Numbered from the stretch's first letter, positions 8,019 through 17,449 are shown. The stretch is DNA of 64,000 nt from Caulobacter sp. UNC279MFTsu5.1 (GCF_900114015.1 NZ_FORN01000004.1:124001-188000); one strand, 5' to 3'. Notes: generated by a model from the letters alone, not told the origin. Made by a program: numbers and translations.

Positions 8019-8786
8019 TCAGTACAGCAGCGTCTTCCCGATCACCCCCGACCCGTCCGGCAGGGGCGAAAGCTGCTTGATCATCACCTGGCTGCCCTTG
8101 GCGAACCAGAAGCGGGTGATCGGCATTTCCGGGTGGTTGTAGTCGGCGGTCACCACCCAGCAGTCGACCTTGCCGCCGCCCGGCAGGTTCAGCACCTCCG
8201 ACCCCGCCACCTTGAACAGATAGGCCGCCGGCGGGCCGCCGCCCGGATGGGTGAAGACGATGCTGGCCTCGTAGCCCGCCGCCAGGGGCAGGGCCTGGAG
8301 GAACTCCATGTCGGTCTCGAAGTTGAAGCTGGGTTGCGGCGAGGCGACCTCGAAATCCTTGGCGGCGTTGTCGGCCAGATCCTTCAGGCCGACGATCTTG
8401 TCGGGCTGGAAGGCGTAGCCCTCGACCTTGGCCGCGCCGTCCTTCTGGGTGCGGCGGACGTGAGTCAGGGGCCGGAAGGTGCCGAGCTCGAACCAGCTGT
8501 CCAGCTGGCGGTCGGACGGCGCGGCGCCGACCCCGTCCCAGTGCTGGACGATGTGCAGGCGGCGCTGGCCGTCCTGGTCCTCGAAGCGGACCTCGCGGGT
8601 CCAGACGTCGGCGACGCGGACCGTGTCGCCGGCCTGCTTGAAGCGCAGATAGCGGTGCACGCCCGGCTTGAGGTTGGCGAAACGGGCCAGCGGCTGGCCG
8701 ACCGGCACGGGGGTGACGGCGGCCTGGGCCGAGCCGGCGGCGAGCAGCAGGGCGGCGCAGAGGGCGGAACGGACGGCAAGCGACAT
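8019..8786 (-). CDS. Secreted protein, DUF3108-like
   Basis: A 255-residue precursor with signal peptide MSLAVRSALCAALLLAAGSAQA. The mature part is beta-rich, with pieces such as RYLRFKQAGDTVRVADVWTR, FNFETDMEFLQALPLAAG and ITRFWFAKGSQVMIKQLSP. The last reads like the DUF3108 pattern of periplasmic lipocalin-like proteins in which a conversion factor is tested against a sugar or lipid. The assignment is by feel, not by a diagnostic motif. The substrate and role are unknown. It lies upstream of the molybdopterin-domain gene on the same strand, with a hairpin between them. Confidence 0.6.
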   Translation of the reverse strand: MSLAVRSALCAALLLAAGSAQAAVTPVPVGQPLARFANLKPGVHRYLRFKQAGDTVRVADVWTREVRFEDQDGQRRLHIVQHWDGVGAAPSDRQLDSWFELGTFRPLTHVRRTQKDGAAKVEGYAFQPDKIVGLKDLADNAAKDFEVASPQPSFNFETDMEFLQALPLAAGYEASIVFTHPGGGPPAAYLFKVAGSEVLNLPGGGKVDCWVVTADYNHPEMPITRFWFAKGSQVMIKQLSPLPDGSGVIGKTLLY

Positions 8787-8864
8787 GGACGGCTCCGGAT
8801 TTTCGTCGCCGCACCAGACCCCAACCGTCCGCGCCGGACCACTTACGGTTCGGTAATGCGGCCC

Positions 8865-9539
8865 CTATCCCCGCGACGACCAGCGCGGCGTCGCGGGCAG
8901 GTCGGCCAGCAAGCGCGGTGCTTCCTTCGGGGCCCTGGCGGGACGGGCCTCGACCACCAGCGGGTAGAGCGACACGACCAGCAGGGCGGCCATGGTCAGG
9001 TTGAAGGCCCGCAGCACCGGCGGCCGGTCCAGGAACCGCCGCATCCCCTGGCCGAAGCCCGCCCAGGCGGCGCTGCACGGCGCGCCGACCAGCATGAAGG
9101 TCCCGGCCACCAGGAACACCCCGGCCGTCGAGCCGTCGGGCATGTAGGTGGTGGCCGCGGTCAGGGCCATGGCCCAGGCCTTGGGATTGACCCACTGGAA
9201 GGCGGCGGCCTGCAGGAAGGTCATCGGCTTGGAGCTGGCCTGCTTGTCCGTCACGCCCTTGGCCGTGGCGATCTTCCAGGCCAGCCACAGCATGTAGGCC
9301 CCGCCCGCCCACTTCAGCACCTCGTGCAGCACGGGGAAGGCCTTGAACACCCCGCCCAGGCCCAGCCCCATGGCGGCCACCATCACGCCCAGGCCCGCGC
9401 TGATCCCCAGGATGTGCAGCACAGTGCGGCGGAAGCCGAAATTCGCGCCCGAGGCCAGCAGCATCATGTTGTTGGGACCGGGCGTGCCGGCGGTGGCGAA
9501 GGCGAACAGCACGAAGGCGAGCAGCAGTTGAGCGGTCAT
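8865..9539 (-). CDS. LysE/RhtB-family amino-acid exporter
   Basis: A 224-residue inner membrane exporter with about six helices. The family signature near the N-terminus is TAGTPGPNNMMLLASGANFGFRRT (positions about 17-40), and FQWVNPKAWAMAL marks the middle. Such proteins export amino acids or homoserine-type metabolites. The start at 9539 (MTAQLLLAF) has GGAG about 9 bp upstream; an ATG 18 bp earlier is also in frame. It is divergent from a MocR-type regulator at 9636, the usual arrangement for a regulated exporter. Confidence 0.9.
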   Translation of the reverse strand: MTAQLLLAFVLFAFATAGTPGPNNMMLLASGANFGFRRTVLHILGISAGLGVMVAAMGLGLGGVFKAFPVLHEVLKWAGGAYMLWLAWKIATAKGVTDKQASSKPMTFLQAAAFQWVNPKAWAMALTAATTYMPDGSTAGVFLVAGTFMLVGAPCSAAWAGFGQGMRRFLDRPPVLRAFNLTMAALLVVSLYPLVVEARPARAPKEAPRLLADLPATPRWSSRG

Positions 9540-9561
9540 GGCGGACACTCCAGACATGGAA

Positions 9562-9619
9562 TGTCACGGTCATCTTGCCAATTGCATCATGTGTCAAAAG
9601 CTATATTGTTCCAGTGACA
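9562..9619. promoter_or_regulatory. Shared LysE/MocR intergenic region with TGTCA half-sites
   Basis: The 96-bp gap between the divergent exporter and regulator holds TGTCAC at 9562, TGTCAA at 9592 and an inverted TGTCAC (GTGACA on plus) at 9614-9619, spaced 30 and 22 bp apart. A TATATT that could be a -10 for the regulator is at 9603-9608. MocR-type regulators bind repeated half-sites in such divergent regions; which repeat is bound here is inference. Confidence 0.45.
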
Positions 9620-9635
9620 ATTTTGGAGATCCCTG

Positions 9636-11015
9636 ATGGCCGGCTGGACCCCGACCCTCCCCCCTGGCGAGAGGCCCCTGTACGAGCGCCTGCTGGACGC
9701 CCTGCGGGAGGACATCGCCTCAGGGGCGCTGGGCGACGGCGACCGTCTGCCGCCGCAGCGCGACCTGGCCCACCGCCTGGGCCTGGGGCTGGGCACGGTG
9801 ACGCGGGCCTATGTCGAGGCCGAGAAGGCCGGGCTGGTGCAGGCCCATGTCGGGCGCGGCAGTTTCGTGCGCGGGGTCGGGGTCGCGTCGCGGCCGGCGG
9901 CCGAGGATCCGGGGCCGATCAATCTGAGCCAGAACATCGCCCCCGTCGGCCCGGGCGGCGAGCGGATCGCCCAGACCCTGGCGCGGCTGCAGCGCCGCCC
10001 CGACCTGCTCGACAACCTCGCCTACGCGCCCTCGGCGGGCCTGGAAGCCCATCGCCGGGCCTTCGCGACCTGGTTGTCGCGCACCGCCGGCGTCGAGCGC
10101 GCCGACTGGCGCCAGCTGATCTGCTGCGCCGGGGCCCAGCACGCCCTGAGCCTAGCCCTGGCCGCCCTGTGCCGGCCGGGCGACGAAGTGCTGTGCGAGG
10201 CCGCCACCTTTCCCGGCGCCCGGGTCCTGGCCGCCCACGCCGGCTATCGGCTGACCGGCGTGGCCATGGACGGCGAAGGCCTGCTGCCCGACGCCCTGGA
10301 CCAGGCGGCGGCGAACGGGGCCAAGGCGGTGTTCGTCCTGCCCACCCTGCAGAACCCCACCGGCCGGATCATGGGCGCCGCCCGCCGCGCCGACATCGTG
10401 GCCGTGGCGCGCCGGCGCGACCTGTGGATCATCGAGGACGGCATCTATGCGATCTTCGGCGGCGACGCCCCGCCGCCGCTGGTCGACCTGGCCCCCGAGC
10501 GGACGATCCACGTCTCGGGCGTCTCCAAGGCCCTGTCGCCCGGCCTGCGGGTCGGTTTCCTGCTGGCCCCGCCCGGCGACCTGTTCGAGCGGGTCGTCCA
10601 CGCCGTGCGCGCCCAGTTCTACGCCCCGCCCAACTTCGGCGCCCTGATCGCCACCCAGTGGATCGAGGACGGCTCGGCCGAGGCCATCGCCGGCGAGATC
10701 CGTGACGAGATGACCATCCGCCTGGCACTGGCCCGCCGGATCCTGGGTGAGGCCGTCGAGAGGCCGATGTCGGCCAGCGCCCCGCACGTCTGGCTGCCGA
10801 TGTCGGAACTGGAGGCCGAGCGCCTGGCCGGCCGGGCCCTGCGCGGCGGCGTCGAGCTGACCCCGCCCTCGGCCCCGATCGTCGCGCCCGGCGCGACCGC
10901 CGGCGTACGCCTGTGCCTGGGCGCGGCCCGCGATCGCGACGAGCTGGAGCGGGGCCTGGGGATTGTCGCCGCCGCGCTGGCGGGCGTGGACGAGCGCTCG
11001 CGGGCGATGATCTGA
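9636..11015 (+). CDS. MocR-type regulator (GntR winged helix plus aminotransferase domain)
   Basis: A 459-residue fusion. Residues about 12-85 form a GntR winged helix (YERLLDALREDIASGALGDG, then LPPQRDLAHRLGLGLGTVTRAY), followed by a class I aminotransferase fold that binds PLP; the probable Schiff-base lysine is in HVSGVSKALSPGLRVGFLL. In MocR proteins this domain senses an amine or PLP rather than catalysing. It probably controls the divergent LysE exporter. The start MAGWTPTLPPGERP has a GGAG upstream. Confidence 0.92.
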   Translation: MAGWTPTLPPGERPLYERLLDALREDIASGALGDGDRLPPQRDLAHRLGLGLGTVTRAYVEAEKAGLVQAHVGRGSFVRGVGVASRPAAEDPGPINLSQNIAPVGPGGERIAQTLARLQRRPDLLDNLAYAPSAGLEAHRRAFATWLSRTAGVERADWRQLICCAGAQHALSLALAALCRPGDEVLCEAATFPGARVLAAHAGYRLTGVAMDGEGLLPDALDQAAANGAKAVFVLPTLQNPTGRIMGAARRADIVAVARRRDLWIIEDGIYAIFGGDAPPPLVDLAPERTIHVSGVSKALSPGLRVGFLLAPPGDLFERVVHAVRAQFYAPPNFGALIATQWIEDGSAEAIAGEIRDEMTIRLALARRILGEAVERPMSASAPHVWLPMSELEAERLAGRALRGGVELTPPSAPIVAPGATAGVRLCLGAARDRDELERGLGIVAAALAGVDERSRAMI

Positions 11016-11093
11016 GGTCGCCGCCGATTTGTTCTAGCCCTCGCCGCCAAGGCGCCCGACATCATCCGGTCCAGGACATCACGAGGAGCCGCC

Positions 11094-11516
11094 ATGGCGA
11101 CCGCCACCGCCCGCATCAGCGACGCCCGCTACGCCACCGCCATCACCACCGGCCGCCACGCCCTGACGGCCGACGAGCCCGAGCGCAACGGCGGGGCCGA
11201 CGTCGGCCCCGCGCCGTTCGACCTGCTGCTGGCGTCCCTGGGCGCCTGCACCGCCATGACCCTGAAGATGTACGCCGAGCGCAAGGCCTGGCCGCTGGAG
11301 TCGCTGGAGGTGCGCCTGCACTACCACGGCGGCGAGACCCCGCCCCGCATCGAGCGCGTGCTGGTTCCCACGGGGCCGCTGGACGAGGCGCAACGAGCCC
11401 GCCTGGCCGACGTCGCCGAGCGGACGCCGGTGACCCTGGCGATCAAGGGCGGCGTGCCGATCCAGACGTCGCTGGGAGATGCTCCCCCTCCGGGGGAGCT
11501 GTCGCGAAGCGACTGA
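11094..11516 (+). CDS. OsmC-family protein with repeat-derived C-terminus
   Basis: A 140-residue OsmC/YhfA-like protein; family members are thiol peroxidases or stress proteins. The first redox cysteine is in LLASLGACTAMTLKMYAERK (about residue 50). The second position has Thr (ERTPVTLAIKGGVPIQT), as in the TPVT subgroup, so classical two-cysteine peroxidase chemistry is doubtful. The last dozen residues (from APPPGE) are encoded by the palindromic repeat that starts at 11481, so the original stop has probably been lost. The start has an AGGAG about 5 bp upstream. Confidence 0.88.
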   Translation: MATATARISDARYATAITTGRHALTADEPERNGGADVGPAPFDLLLASLGACTAMTLKMYAERKAWPLESLEVRLHYHGGETPPRIERVLVPTGPLDEAQRARLADVAERTPVTLAIKGGVPIQTSLGDAPPPGELSRSD

Positions 11517-11572
11517 GGGGGCCTTCGCGGCCCCCTCCGGCCCTTCGGGCCACCTCCCCCTGAGGGGGAGGA
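11481..11572 (+). repeat. Palindromic repeat, GGGGGAG family, between osmC and ispG
   Basis: A 92-bp element made of nested inverted repeats: CTCCCCCTCCGGGGGAG at the left, GCGAAGCGACTGAGGGGGCC and its mirror in the middle, and CCTCCCCCTGAGGGGGAGG at the right. The left end overlaps the 3' end of the OsmC gene and supplies its stop codon; the right end abuts the ispG stop. It may terminate both convergent transcripts. Confidence 0.8.
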
Positions 11573-11573
11573 T

Positions 11574-12713
11574 CTATTCCGCCGCGATCGCCTTGGCTTC
11601 GGCGTCGGCCTTCAGCTGGGCCGCGCGTTGTTCGACCAGCTCGACGATGTGGTCGATCATGCCGTCGTTCGACTGCTTGTGGTCGGGCTTGCCGGCCATG
11701 TAGATCATGCCCGACCCCGCCCCGCCGCCGGTGAAGCCCAGGTCGGTCATCAGCGCCTCGCCGGGCCCGTTGACCACGCAGCCGATGATCGACAGCGACA
11801 TCGGCTGGCTGATGTGGGCCAGCCGCTGCTCCAGCGTCTCCACCGTCTTGATGACGTTGAAGCCCTGGCGGGCGCAGGACGGGCAGGCGATAATGTTGAC
11901 GCCGCGGTGGCGCAGGCCCAGCGACTTCAAGATGTCGAAGCCGACCTTGATCTCCTCGACCGGGTCGGCGGCCAGGCTGACCCGGATGGTGTCGCCGATG
12001 CCGGCCCACAGCATCGAGCCGATGCCGATCGACGACTTGACCGTGCCGGTGCGCAGGGCCCCGGCCTCGGTGACGCCCAGGTGCAGCGGGCAGTCGATGC
12101 GCTCGGCCAGCTGGTAATAGGCCGCCACCGTCATGAACGGGTCCGACGCCTTCACGCTGATCTTGAACTCGTGGAAGTCGTGGTCCTGCAGGATGCGGGC
12201 GTGGTTCAGCGCGCTCTCGACCATGGCGTCGGGGCACGGCTCGCCGTACTTCTCCAGCAGTTCGCGCTCCAGCGAGCCGGCGTTGACGCCGATCCGCATC
12301 GAGCAGCCGTGGTCTCGGGCCGCCTGGATCACGTCGCGCACCCGGTCGGGCGAACCGATATTGCCCGGATTGATCCGCAGGCAGGCCGCCCCGGCTTGGG
12401 CCGCCTCGATGCCGCGCTTGTAGTGGAAATGGATGTCGGCCACGAGCGGCACCTTGGCCTCGCGGGCGATGGTCTTGAAGGCCGCCGTGGAGTCGGTGTC
12501 GGGGCACGAGACACGGACGATGTCGGCGCCGGCCTCCTCCAGTTGACGGATCTGCTCCAGCGTCGCCGCCGCGTCGCTGGTCAGGGTGTTGGTCATCGAC
12601 TGGACCGAGATCGGCGCGTCGCCGCCCACCTCGACATTGCCGACGCGGATCTTGCGCGACGGGCGGCGCGCGATCTGGCGCCAGGGACGGATGTGGGTGT
12701 GGTCTGCGGCCAT
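11574..12713 (-). CDS. ispG: 4-hydroxy-3-methylbut-2-enyl diphosphate synthase (flavodoxin)
   Basis: IspG/GcpE converts methylerythritol cyclodiphosphate to HMBPP in the MEP isoprenoid pathway, using a [4Fe-4S] cluster. The 379-residue length fits the two-domain bacterial form. Cluster ligands are Cys277, Cys280 (ACPSCARQG) and Cys312 in [10 protein letters not shown], with the glutamate of that motif completing the site. The N-terminal TIM barrel contains [12 protein letters not shown] and [10 protein letters not shown]. It stands alone; the divergent neighbour at 12836 is not related. Confidence 0.97.
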   Translation of the reverse strand: MAADHTHIRPWRQIARRPSRKIRVGNVEVGGDAPISVQSMTNTLTSDAAATLEQIRQLEEAGADIVRVSCPDTDSTAAFKTIAREAKVPLVADIHFHYKRGIEAAQAGAACLRINPGNIGSPDRVRDVIQAARDHGCSMRIGVNAGSLERELLEKYGEPCPDAMVESALNHARILQDHDFHEFKISVKASDPFMTVAAYYQLAERIDCPLHLGVTEAGALRTGTVKSSIGIGSMLWAGIGDTIRVSLAADPVEEIKVGFDILKSLGLRHRGVNIIACPSCARQGFNVIKTVETLEQRLAHISQPMSLSIIGCVVNGPGEALMTDLGFTGGGAGSGMIYMAGKPDHKQSNDGMIDHIVELVEQRAAQLKADAEAKAIAAE

Positions 12714-12835
12714 GCCGTCAATCTAAGGGGTTTGGCGGCGGAACCCAAGTCCGTCACGTAAATGTCGCGGGCGCCACGATCCTGACGCGGGCGGATGGTC
12801 TCTAGGTCGTTCCCACAGGCGGCCCTGGAGTTTCG

Positions 12836-13639
12836 ATGAGCGGGCGACCGCAGCCGTACGACCCCTTGGTTCCGACGCCGGTCCATCGCCGGCGGGCGAG
12901 GGCGGACGGCCTGGTCGCCGGCCTGTTCAGCCTCGCGGCCCACGGCGCCCTGCTGCTGGCGATCATGGCCGTGCGGATCCAGCCGCCGATGATGGCCGAG
13001 CCCGATCCGATCGCCGTGGCGCTTTATGAACCGCCCCCTCCCCCGCCCGAACCGCCGAAACTGGCGCCCGAGCCGGCCGGCGATCCGGCCCCGGTCAAGG
13101 TCTCACCGCCCAAGCTGCCCGTCCGCCCGCCGCGCCTGGTCCCGCCGCCCCGGGTCGAGCCCCTGCCCGCCAAGCCCGCCCCGGCGCCCCAGGTGACGGC
13201 CGAGCTGGGCGAGGCCGACCTGATCGGCGCGGCCACGGCCGGCAGCGGATCAGGCACCGGGGGGATCGGGAACGGCGCGGGCGGCGGCGGCTGCGACATG
13301 GTCCGGCTGCTGCAGGACGCCCTGCGCCGGAACCCGCGGGTGCGCGCCGCCCTGGCCCAGGTCCATCCCGAGGCCGCGGCCCGGGGCAAGGCGGTGCTGG
13401 TCTGGAACGGCGACTGGGTGCAGAGCCCCGGCCAGGAGGGCAAGGGCCTGGCCGGCGTGCGCGAGCTGATCATGCTGGAGGTGGCCTTCGCCCCCAAGGC
13501 CTGCCGCGACGACCCGATGCGAGGCCTGGTCCTGATCTCGCTCAGCGACGGCCCGGGCGCGCCGCGCCTGGCCCTGGGGTCCAGCCGGTGGAACTGGTCG
13601 GACCTGCTGTTCGCGAAGTCGGGCGGGCGGCGGGGGTAA
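12836..13639 (+). CDS. Proline-rich TonB-like single-pass membrane protein
   Basis: A 267-residue protein with a basic N-terminus, one membrane helix (about residues 28-48, GLFSLAAHGALLLAIMAV), a PPPPPPEPPKL run and a long Pro/Lys linker, then a glycine-rich hinge and a C-terminal periplasmic domain of about 110 residues. This layout is that of TonB. The C-terminal domain (from CDMVRLLQDALRRNPRVRAAL) is not the usual TonB fold and carries two cysteines (in GGGCDM and KACRDD) that could pair. No ExbB/ExbD genes are nearby. I do not recognise the C-terminal domain. Confidence 0.7.
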   Translation: MSGRPQPYDPLVPTPVHRRRARADGLVAGLFSLAAHGALLLAIMAVRIQPPMMAEPDPIAVALYEPPPPPPEPPKLAPEPAGDPAPVKVSPPKLPVRPPRLVPPPRVEPLPAKPAPAPQVTAELGEADLIGAATAGSGSGTGGIGNGAGGGGCDMVRLLQDALRRNPRVRAALAQVHPEAAARGKAVLVWNGDWVQSPGQEGKGLAGVRELIMLEVAFAPKACRDDPMRGLVLISLSDGPGAPRLALGSSRWNWSDLLFAKSGGRRG

Positions 13640-13693
13640 GGCGATCTTGCCCCCGGATTCGATCTCTCCACACGCCCCAACAGTTGCCTGTGT

Positions 13694-14815
13694 TTAACCC
13701 TGTGGTTTGGGCGCGGGGACCGCTTGCGGCGCGGCCGGCTTGGGCTGCGCGGTCGCCGCGACCGGCGCGGCCGGGGCCGTCGTCAGCTTGCCCAGCGCCG
13801 CCGTCGGGCCGGGCATGCGGCTGGTCAGGGCGCCGGCGTTGTAGACCTCGAAGGCGGCCGGATCGGAGACCTCGGCGACCAGGCCGCCGTTGCGCGGGGC
13901 CCGGAACGCCTCGCCGGCCGCCATCCAGCGGGTGAAGTAGATCGCGCCGGACGCGTCGTGCACGGTCAGGGCGCCGGGCTTGCGGGCCTGCAGAATCAGG
14001 CCCGAGGCCTCGGCCGGGGCCGCGCCGTAGACCGCGCCCTTGGCCCGGAACGGCGCGCCGACATTGAGCACCTGGTTGGGATCGACGCCGCTCTTGGCCG
14101 CCTCGGCCGCGCGGGCCTTGGAGGCGGCGCTGACCGCGTCGGCCGAACCGCCGTTGGCGGCGGCGTCGTCGAGGCCGGGAGTCTTGTAGGGCTCGGGCGT
14201 GGTCGACTCGACCGGAGCCGGCAGGGGCGCGCCCAGCGACACCGAGCCGGGCGCGGCGTTGGGATCGACCGGAACCGCGGCCGGGGCGCTGACGGCGGCG
14301 GTCGCCTGGGCCTGGGCCACCTGGGCCGGCGGGGCGCCCTTTGAGATGGCGCGCTGGGCGACGTTCCACAGCACGATGGCGGCCACCACCAGCACGCCCA
14401 GCGCCAGGATCAGGCCCAGGCGCGGGTCGCGCTCGTGACGCACGCCGACCGGGGCGCGCAGCGGCTCGCTGTCGTCGGGCGCGTCCAGCTTGAAGCGGGC
14501 CACGGCGGCGTCGCCATCCAGGCCCAGCACCTTGGCGTAGGATTTCACATAGCCGATGGTGAACGGGCGCGAGGGCAGCTCGTCCAGCCGCAGATCCTCC
14601 AGCGCCTCGATATAGCCCTGGCGGATGCGGGTGGCGTCGGCGACGTCCCGCAGGGTCAGGCCGCGGAACTCGCGCGCGGCGCGGAGGGCCGAACCGATGT
14701 CGGCGCCATAATCGACCGAAGGCTGGTGCGCGGCCATCGGCGCGTCCTCAGGCTCGCCGTCGGCGACCAGATGCAAGTGCGAAACCCTGCCCGTATCCAG
14801 TGGCATGGCTGCCAT
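13694..14815 (-). CDS. RodZ-like HTH/DUF4115 membrane protein
   Basis: A 373-residue protein. An N-terminal Cro-type helix-turn-helix (about 37-105) carries SALRAAREFRGLTLRDVADATRI and YIEALEDLRLDELPSRPFTIGYVKSYAK, which matches the RodZ start. One membrane helix follows (LILALGVLVVAAIVLWNVA), then an Ala/Pro-rich periplasmic linker and a DUF4115 domain (YFTRWMAAGEAFRAP). RodZ links MreB to the wall elongation machinery. RodZ in Caulobacter is often adjacent to ispG, as here (1 kb away), although the two are separated by the TonB-like gene. GAGG lies 4-5 bp before the chosen ATG. Confidence 0.82.
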   Translation of the reverse strand: MAAMPLDTGRVSHLHLVADGEPEDAPMAAHQPSVDYGADIGSALRAAREFRGLTLRDVADATRIRQGYIEALEDLRLDELPSRPFTIGYVKSYAKVLGLDGDAAVARFKLDAPDDSEPLRAPVGVRHERDPRLGLILALGVLVVAAIVLWNVAQRAISKGAPPAQVAQAQATAAVSAPAAVPVDPNAAPGSVSLGAPLPAPVESTTPEPYKTPGLDDAAANGGSADAVSAASKARAAEAAKSGVDPNQVLNVGAPFRAKGAVYGAAPAEASGLILQARKPGALTVHDASGAIYFTRWMAAGEAFRAPRNGGLVAEVSDPAAFEVYNAGALTSRMPGPTAALGKLTTAPAAPVAATAQPKPAAPQAVPAPKPQG

Positions 14816-14984
14816 GATACCTCAAATTCGCGTCGCTGGAGAATCCTTCCCTACCGAAGAGAAGCACCCGACGACTAGCCCCACCCGTCCTAGCCGGGAT
14901 TTGTTAATACTTTATGGTCGATATCAAAGTAAGTCGCGGGATTCAATAAACTATAAGGCGGCGCTTGGTTAACCGGAGCCGTGT

Positions 14985-17249
14985 CTAGATGGCCACGTAA
15001 AGCTTGCGCGCCAGGGTTTCGATCTCGCCACGGAGCGATCCGGCCGAGGTCTTCAGCAGGGCCTCGACATTGCGCCGAGCGGCCTCGCGATCGCACGACA
15101 GCACCATCTGCTTGACCGGCCCGATGCCGGCCGGCGGCATGGACAGGCGGTCGAAACCCAAGGCCAGCAAGGCGAAAGCCTCCAGGGGACGCCCGGCCAT
15201 CTCGCCACAGACCGAGACCGGCGTGCCGGTGTCGAAGCACGCCTGCTGGATGGTCTTCAGGGCGCGCAGCGCCGCCGGAGACAGAGGATCGTAGCGGTCC
15301 GAAACCCTTGGATTGCCGCGATCGGCCGCGAACAAATACTGCATCAGGTCGTTGGTGCCGACCGAAACGAAGTCGGTCATCGGCAACAGCGCGTCGAGAT
15401 GCCACAGCAACGACGGCGCCTCGATCATGGCCCCAACGTCCAGTCGGGCCGGCTCGGGCCGGCCGCGCTTCAGGGCCCAGGCGACCTCCTGGTCGACGAA
15501 GGCGCGGGCGGCGCGGAACTCGTCCACATTGGCCACCAGCGGGAACATGATCCGCAGCTCGCGGCCCCGCGCGGCCTTGATCAGAGCGCGAATCTGCATG
15601 CGCAGCAGGGCCGGACGGTCCAGGCCCATGCGCACGGCGCGCCAGCCCAGGGCCGGATTGTCCTCGCGCTCCAGCTCCATGTACGGCAGCAGCTTGTCGC
15701 CGCCGAGGTCCAGGGTGCGGAAGGTCACAGGCATGCCGGCGGCGGCCTCCAGCACCTTCTCGTAGAGGCTGGTCTGAGCCTCGAGGCGCGGCATCTCCTC
15801 GGCGACCATGAACTGGAACTCGGTGCGGAACAGGCCGATGCCCTCGGCCCCGGTCTCGCCCAGGATGTCCAGGTCGACGGCCAGGCCGGCGTTCATCAGC
15901 AGGGTGACCTTGTCGCCGTCCTTGGTGACGGCCGGCGTGTCGCGGATGCGGGCGAACTCGGCCTTGCGCTGGGCGCGGACCTCCATCCGGGCCTGCAGCG
16001 ACTTGACCACGTCGGCGCGCGGCCGCAGCCAGGCCTCGGCGGTCTCGGCGTCGACCACGACGGGATCGCCCTCGCTCACCCGGTCGCGCAGGCCGGCCAG
16101 GCGGCCGACGCACGGGATGTCCAGCGCCCGGGCGACGATGCCGGCGTGGCTGGCGGCCGAGCCTTCCTCCAGCAGGATGCCCTTGAGCTTGGTGCGGTCG
16201 TATTCCAGCAGGTCGGCCGGCCCCAGGTTCCGGGCGATCAGGATCGCGTCCTCGGGCAGCACCCGCACGGCGTGGACGTCGCCCGACAGGTGGCGCAGCA
16301 GCCGGTCGTTCAGGTCCTCCAGGTCGTGCAGCCGCTCGCGCAGATAGGGGTCGCGGGCCTGGCCCAGGCGGGCGCGATGCTCGGAGCGCACGCGCTCGAC
16401 CGCGGCCTCAGCGGTCAGGCCCGAGCGCACGGCCTCCTGCAGCGACCGGTTCCAGCCCCGGTCGTGGGCGAACATCCGGTAGGTCTCGAGCACCTCGTAG
16501 GAGGCGCCGACCAGGCCGTGCTGGCCTTCCAGCATCTCGTCGATCTGGGTCTGCAGCGCCTCAACGGCCCATTTCAGCCGGGCCTCCTCGGCCAGGGCGT
16601 CGTCGGACAGCAGTTGCTCGGGAGCCACCGGCTGCTCGTGCAGCACGGCCACGCCGTAGGCCAGGCCCTCGGCGAAGCGCGCGCCCTTCAGCCGCTCGGG
16701 CTTGTGCGGCGCGATCTCGACGTCCTTGAGCTCGCCCTGGCCCAGCAGCTCGCTGGAGCTGACCATCTCGGCCAGCACCATGGCGATGATCTGCAGGTCC
16801 TCGACCTCTTCCTCGTCATAGACCCGCTCGGTGCGGTTCTGCACGACCAGCACGCCGATCGTGCGGCCGCCGCGCAGCAGCGGCACCGCCAGGAAGGCGT
16901 GATACGGGTCTTCGCCGGTTTCCGGACGGTACGAGAAGGCCGGGTGACTGGCGGCGTCCGACAGGTTCAGGGGCCGCCCCAGGCGCATGGTCTCGCCGAC
17001 CAGACCTTCGCCCGGCTTCATGCGGGTGACGTGGACGGCGTCGCGCGACAGACCCTCGGTGGCGAACAGCTCCAGGTCGCCCGAGGCGCGGCGCAGATAG
17101 ATCGAGCAAACCTCGGCGACCATCGAGATGGCGATGGTGCGCACCACCATGTCGAGCTTGGCCTGGGCGGGCCCTCCTCCGGCCATGGCCTCGCGAATCT
17201 GCCGAAGCAGGCTGCGTGGTCCCCGAACAGCGATCCCGGACGCCGCCAT
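14985..17249 (-). CDS. ptsP: Phosphoenolpyruvate-protein phosphotransferase, EI-Ntr
   Basis: EI-Ntr starts the nitrogen phosphotransferase relay by autophosphorylating from PEP and passing phosphate to NPr. A 754-residue protein with an N-terminal GAF domain (about 20-165), the EI N-terminal domain, the phospho-histidine in EGSAASHAGIVARALDIP, and the PEP-binding barrel (RTEFQFM, then CGEMAGRP near the end). The chosen start gives MAASGIAVRG with GGGGAG 11 bp upstream; an in-frame ATG at 17321 has a closer GAGGG. lysC lies upstream on the same strand, with five genes between (17450-22003). Confidence 0.95.
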   Translation of the reverse strand: MAASGIAVRGPRSLLRQIREAMAGGGPAQAKLDMVVRTIAISMVAEVCSIYLRRASGDLELFATEGLSRDAVHVTRMKPGEGLVGETMRLGRPLNLSDAASHPAFSYRPETGEDPYHAFLAVPLLRGGRTIGVLVVQNRTERVYDEEEVEDLQIIAMVLAEMVSSSELLGQGELKDVEIAPHKPERLKGARFAEGLAYGVAVLHEQPVAPEQLLSDDALAEEARLKWAVEALQTQIDEMLEGQHGLVGASYEVLETYRMFAHDRGWNRSLQEAVRSGLTAEAAVERVRSEHRARLGQARDPYLRERLHDLEDLNDRLLRHLSGDVHAVRVLPEDAILIARNLGPADLLEYDRTKLKGILLEEGSAASHAGIVARALDIPCVGRLAGLRDRVSEGDPVVVDAETAEAWLRPRADVVKSLQARMEVRAQRKAEFARIRDTPAVTKDGDKVTLLMNAGLAVDLDILGETGAEGIGLFRTEFQFMVAEEMPRLEAQTSLYEKVLEAAAGMPVTFRTLDLGGDKLLPYMELEREDNPALGWRAVRMGLDRPALLRMQIRALIKAARGRELRIMFPLVANVDEFRAARAFVDQEVAWALKRGRPEPARLDVGAMIEAPSLLWHLDALLPMTDFVSVGTNDLMQYLFAADRGNPRVSDRYDPLSPAALRALKTIQQACFDTGTPVSVCGEMAGRPLEAFALLALGFDRLSMPPAGIGPVKQMVLSCDREAARRNVEALLKTSAGSLRGEIETLARKLYVAI

Positions 17250-17396
17250 GTCTGCGCGCGCACTCCCCTGGCTCGATGCGGCTGGTCCCGACAGAACGCG
17301 TCGAAGGTTAAGAAGCCGCATCGCCCTCAGCCGGGCTATAGCAGATTTCGCGCGCCGCACAGCGTTCGCTCGCGGTCAAATCGTGGTTCGCGCACG

Positions 17397-17426
17397 AAAA
17401 AGGCGCCGCCCCGAAGGGACGGCGCC
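17397..17426 (-). terminator. Rho-independent terminator
   Basis: On the minus strand a stem of GGCGCCG and CGGCGCC around TCCCTTCGGGG ends in TTTTT. It lies 24 bp after the stop of the glycine-zipper gene (17450-17926), before ptsP begins. Confidence 0.8.
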
Positions 17427-17449
17427 ACATCGTTCGACCGGGAAAGCCG

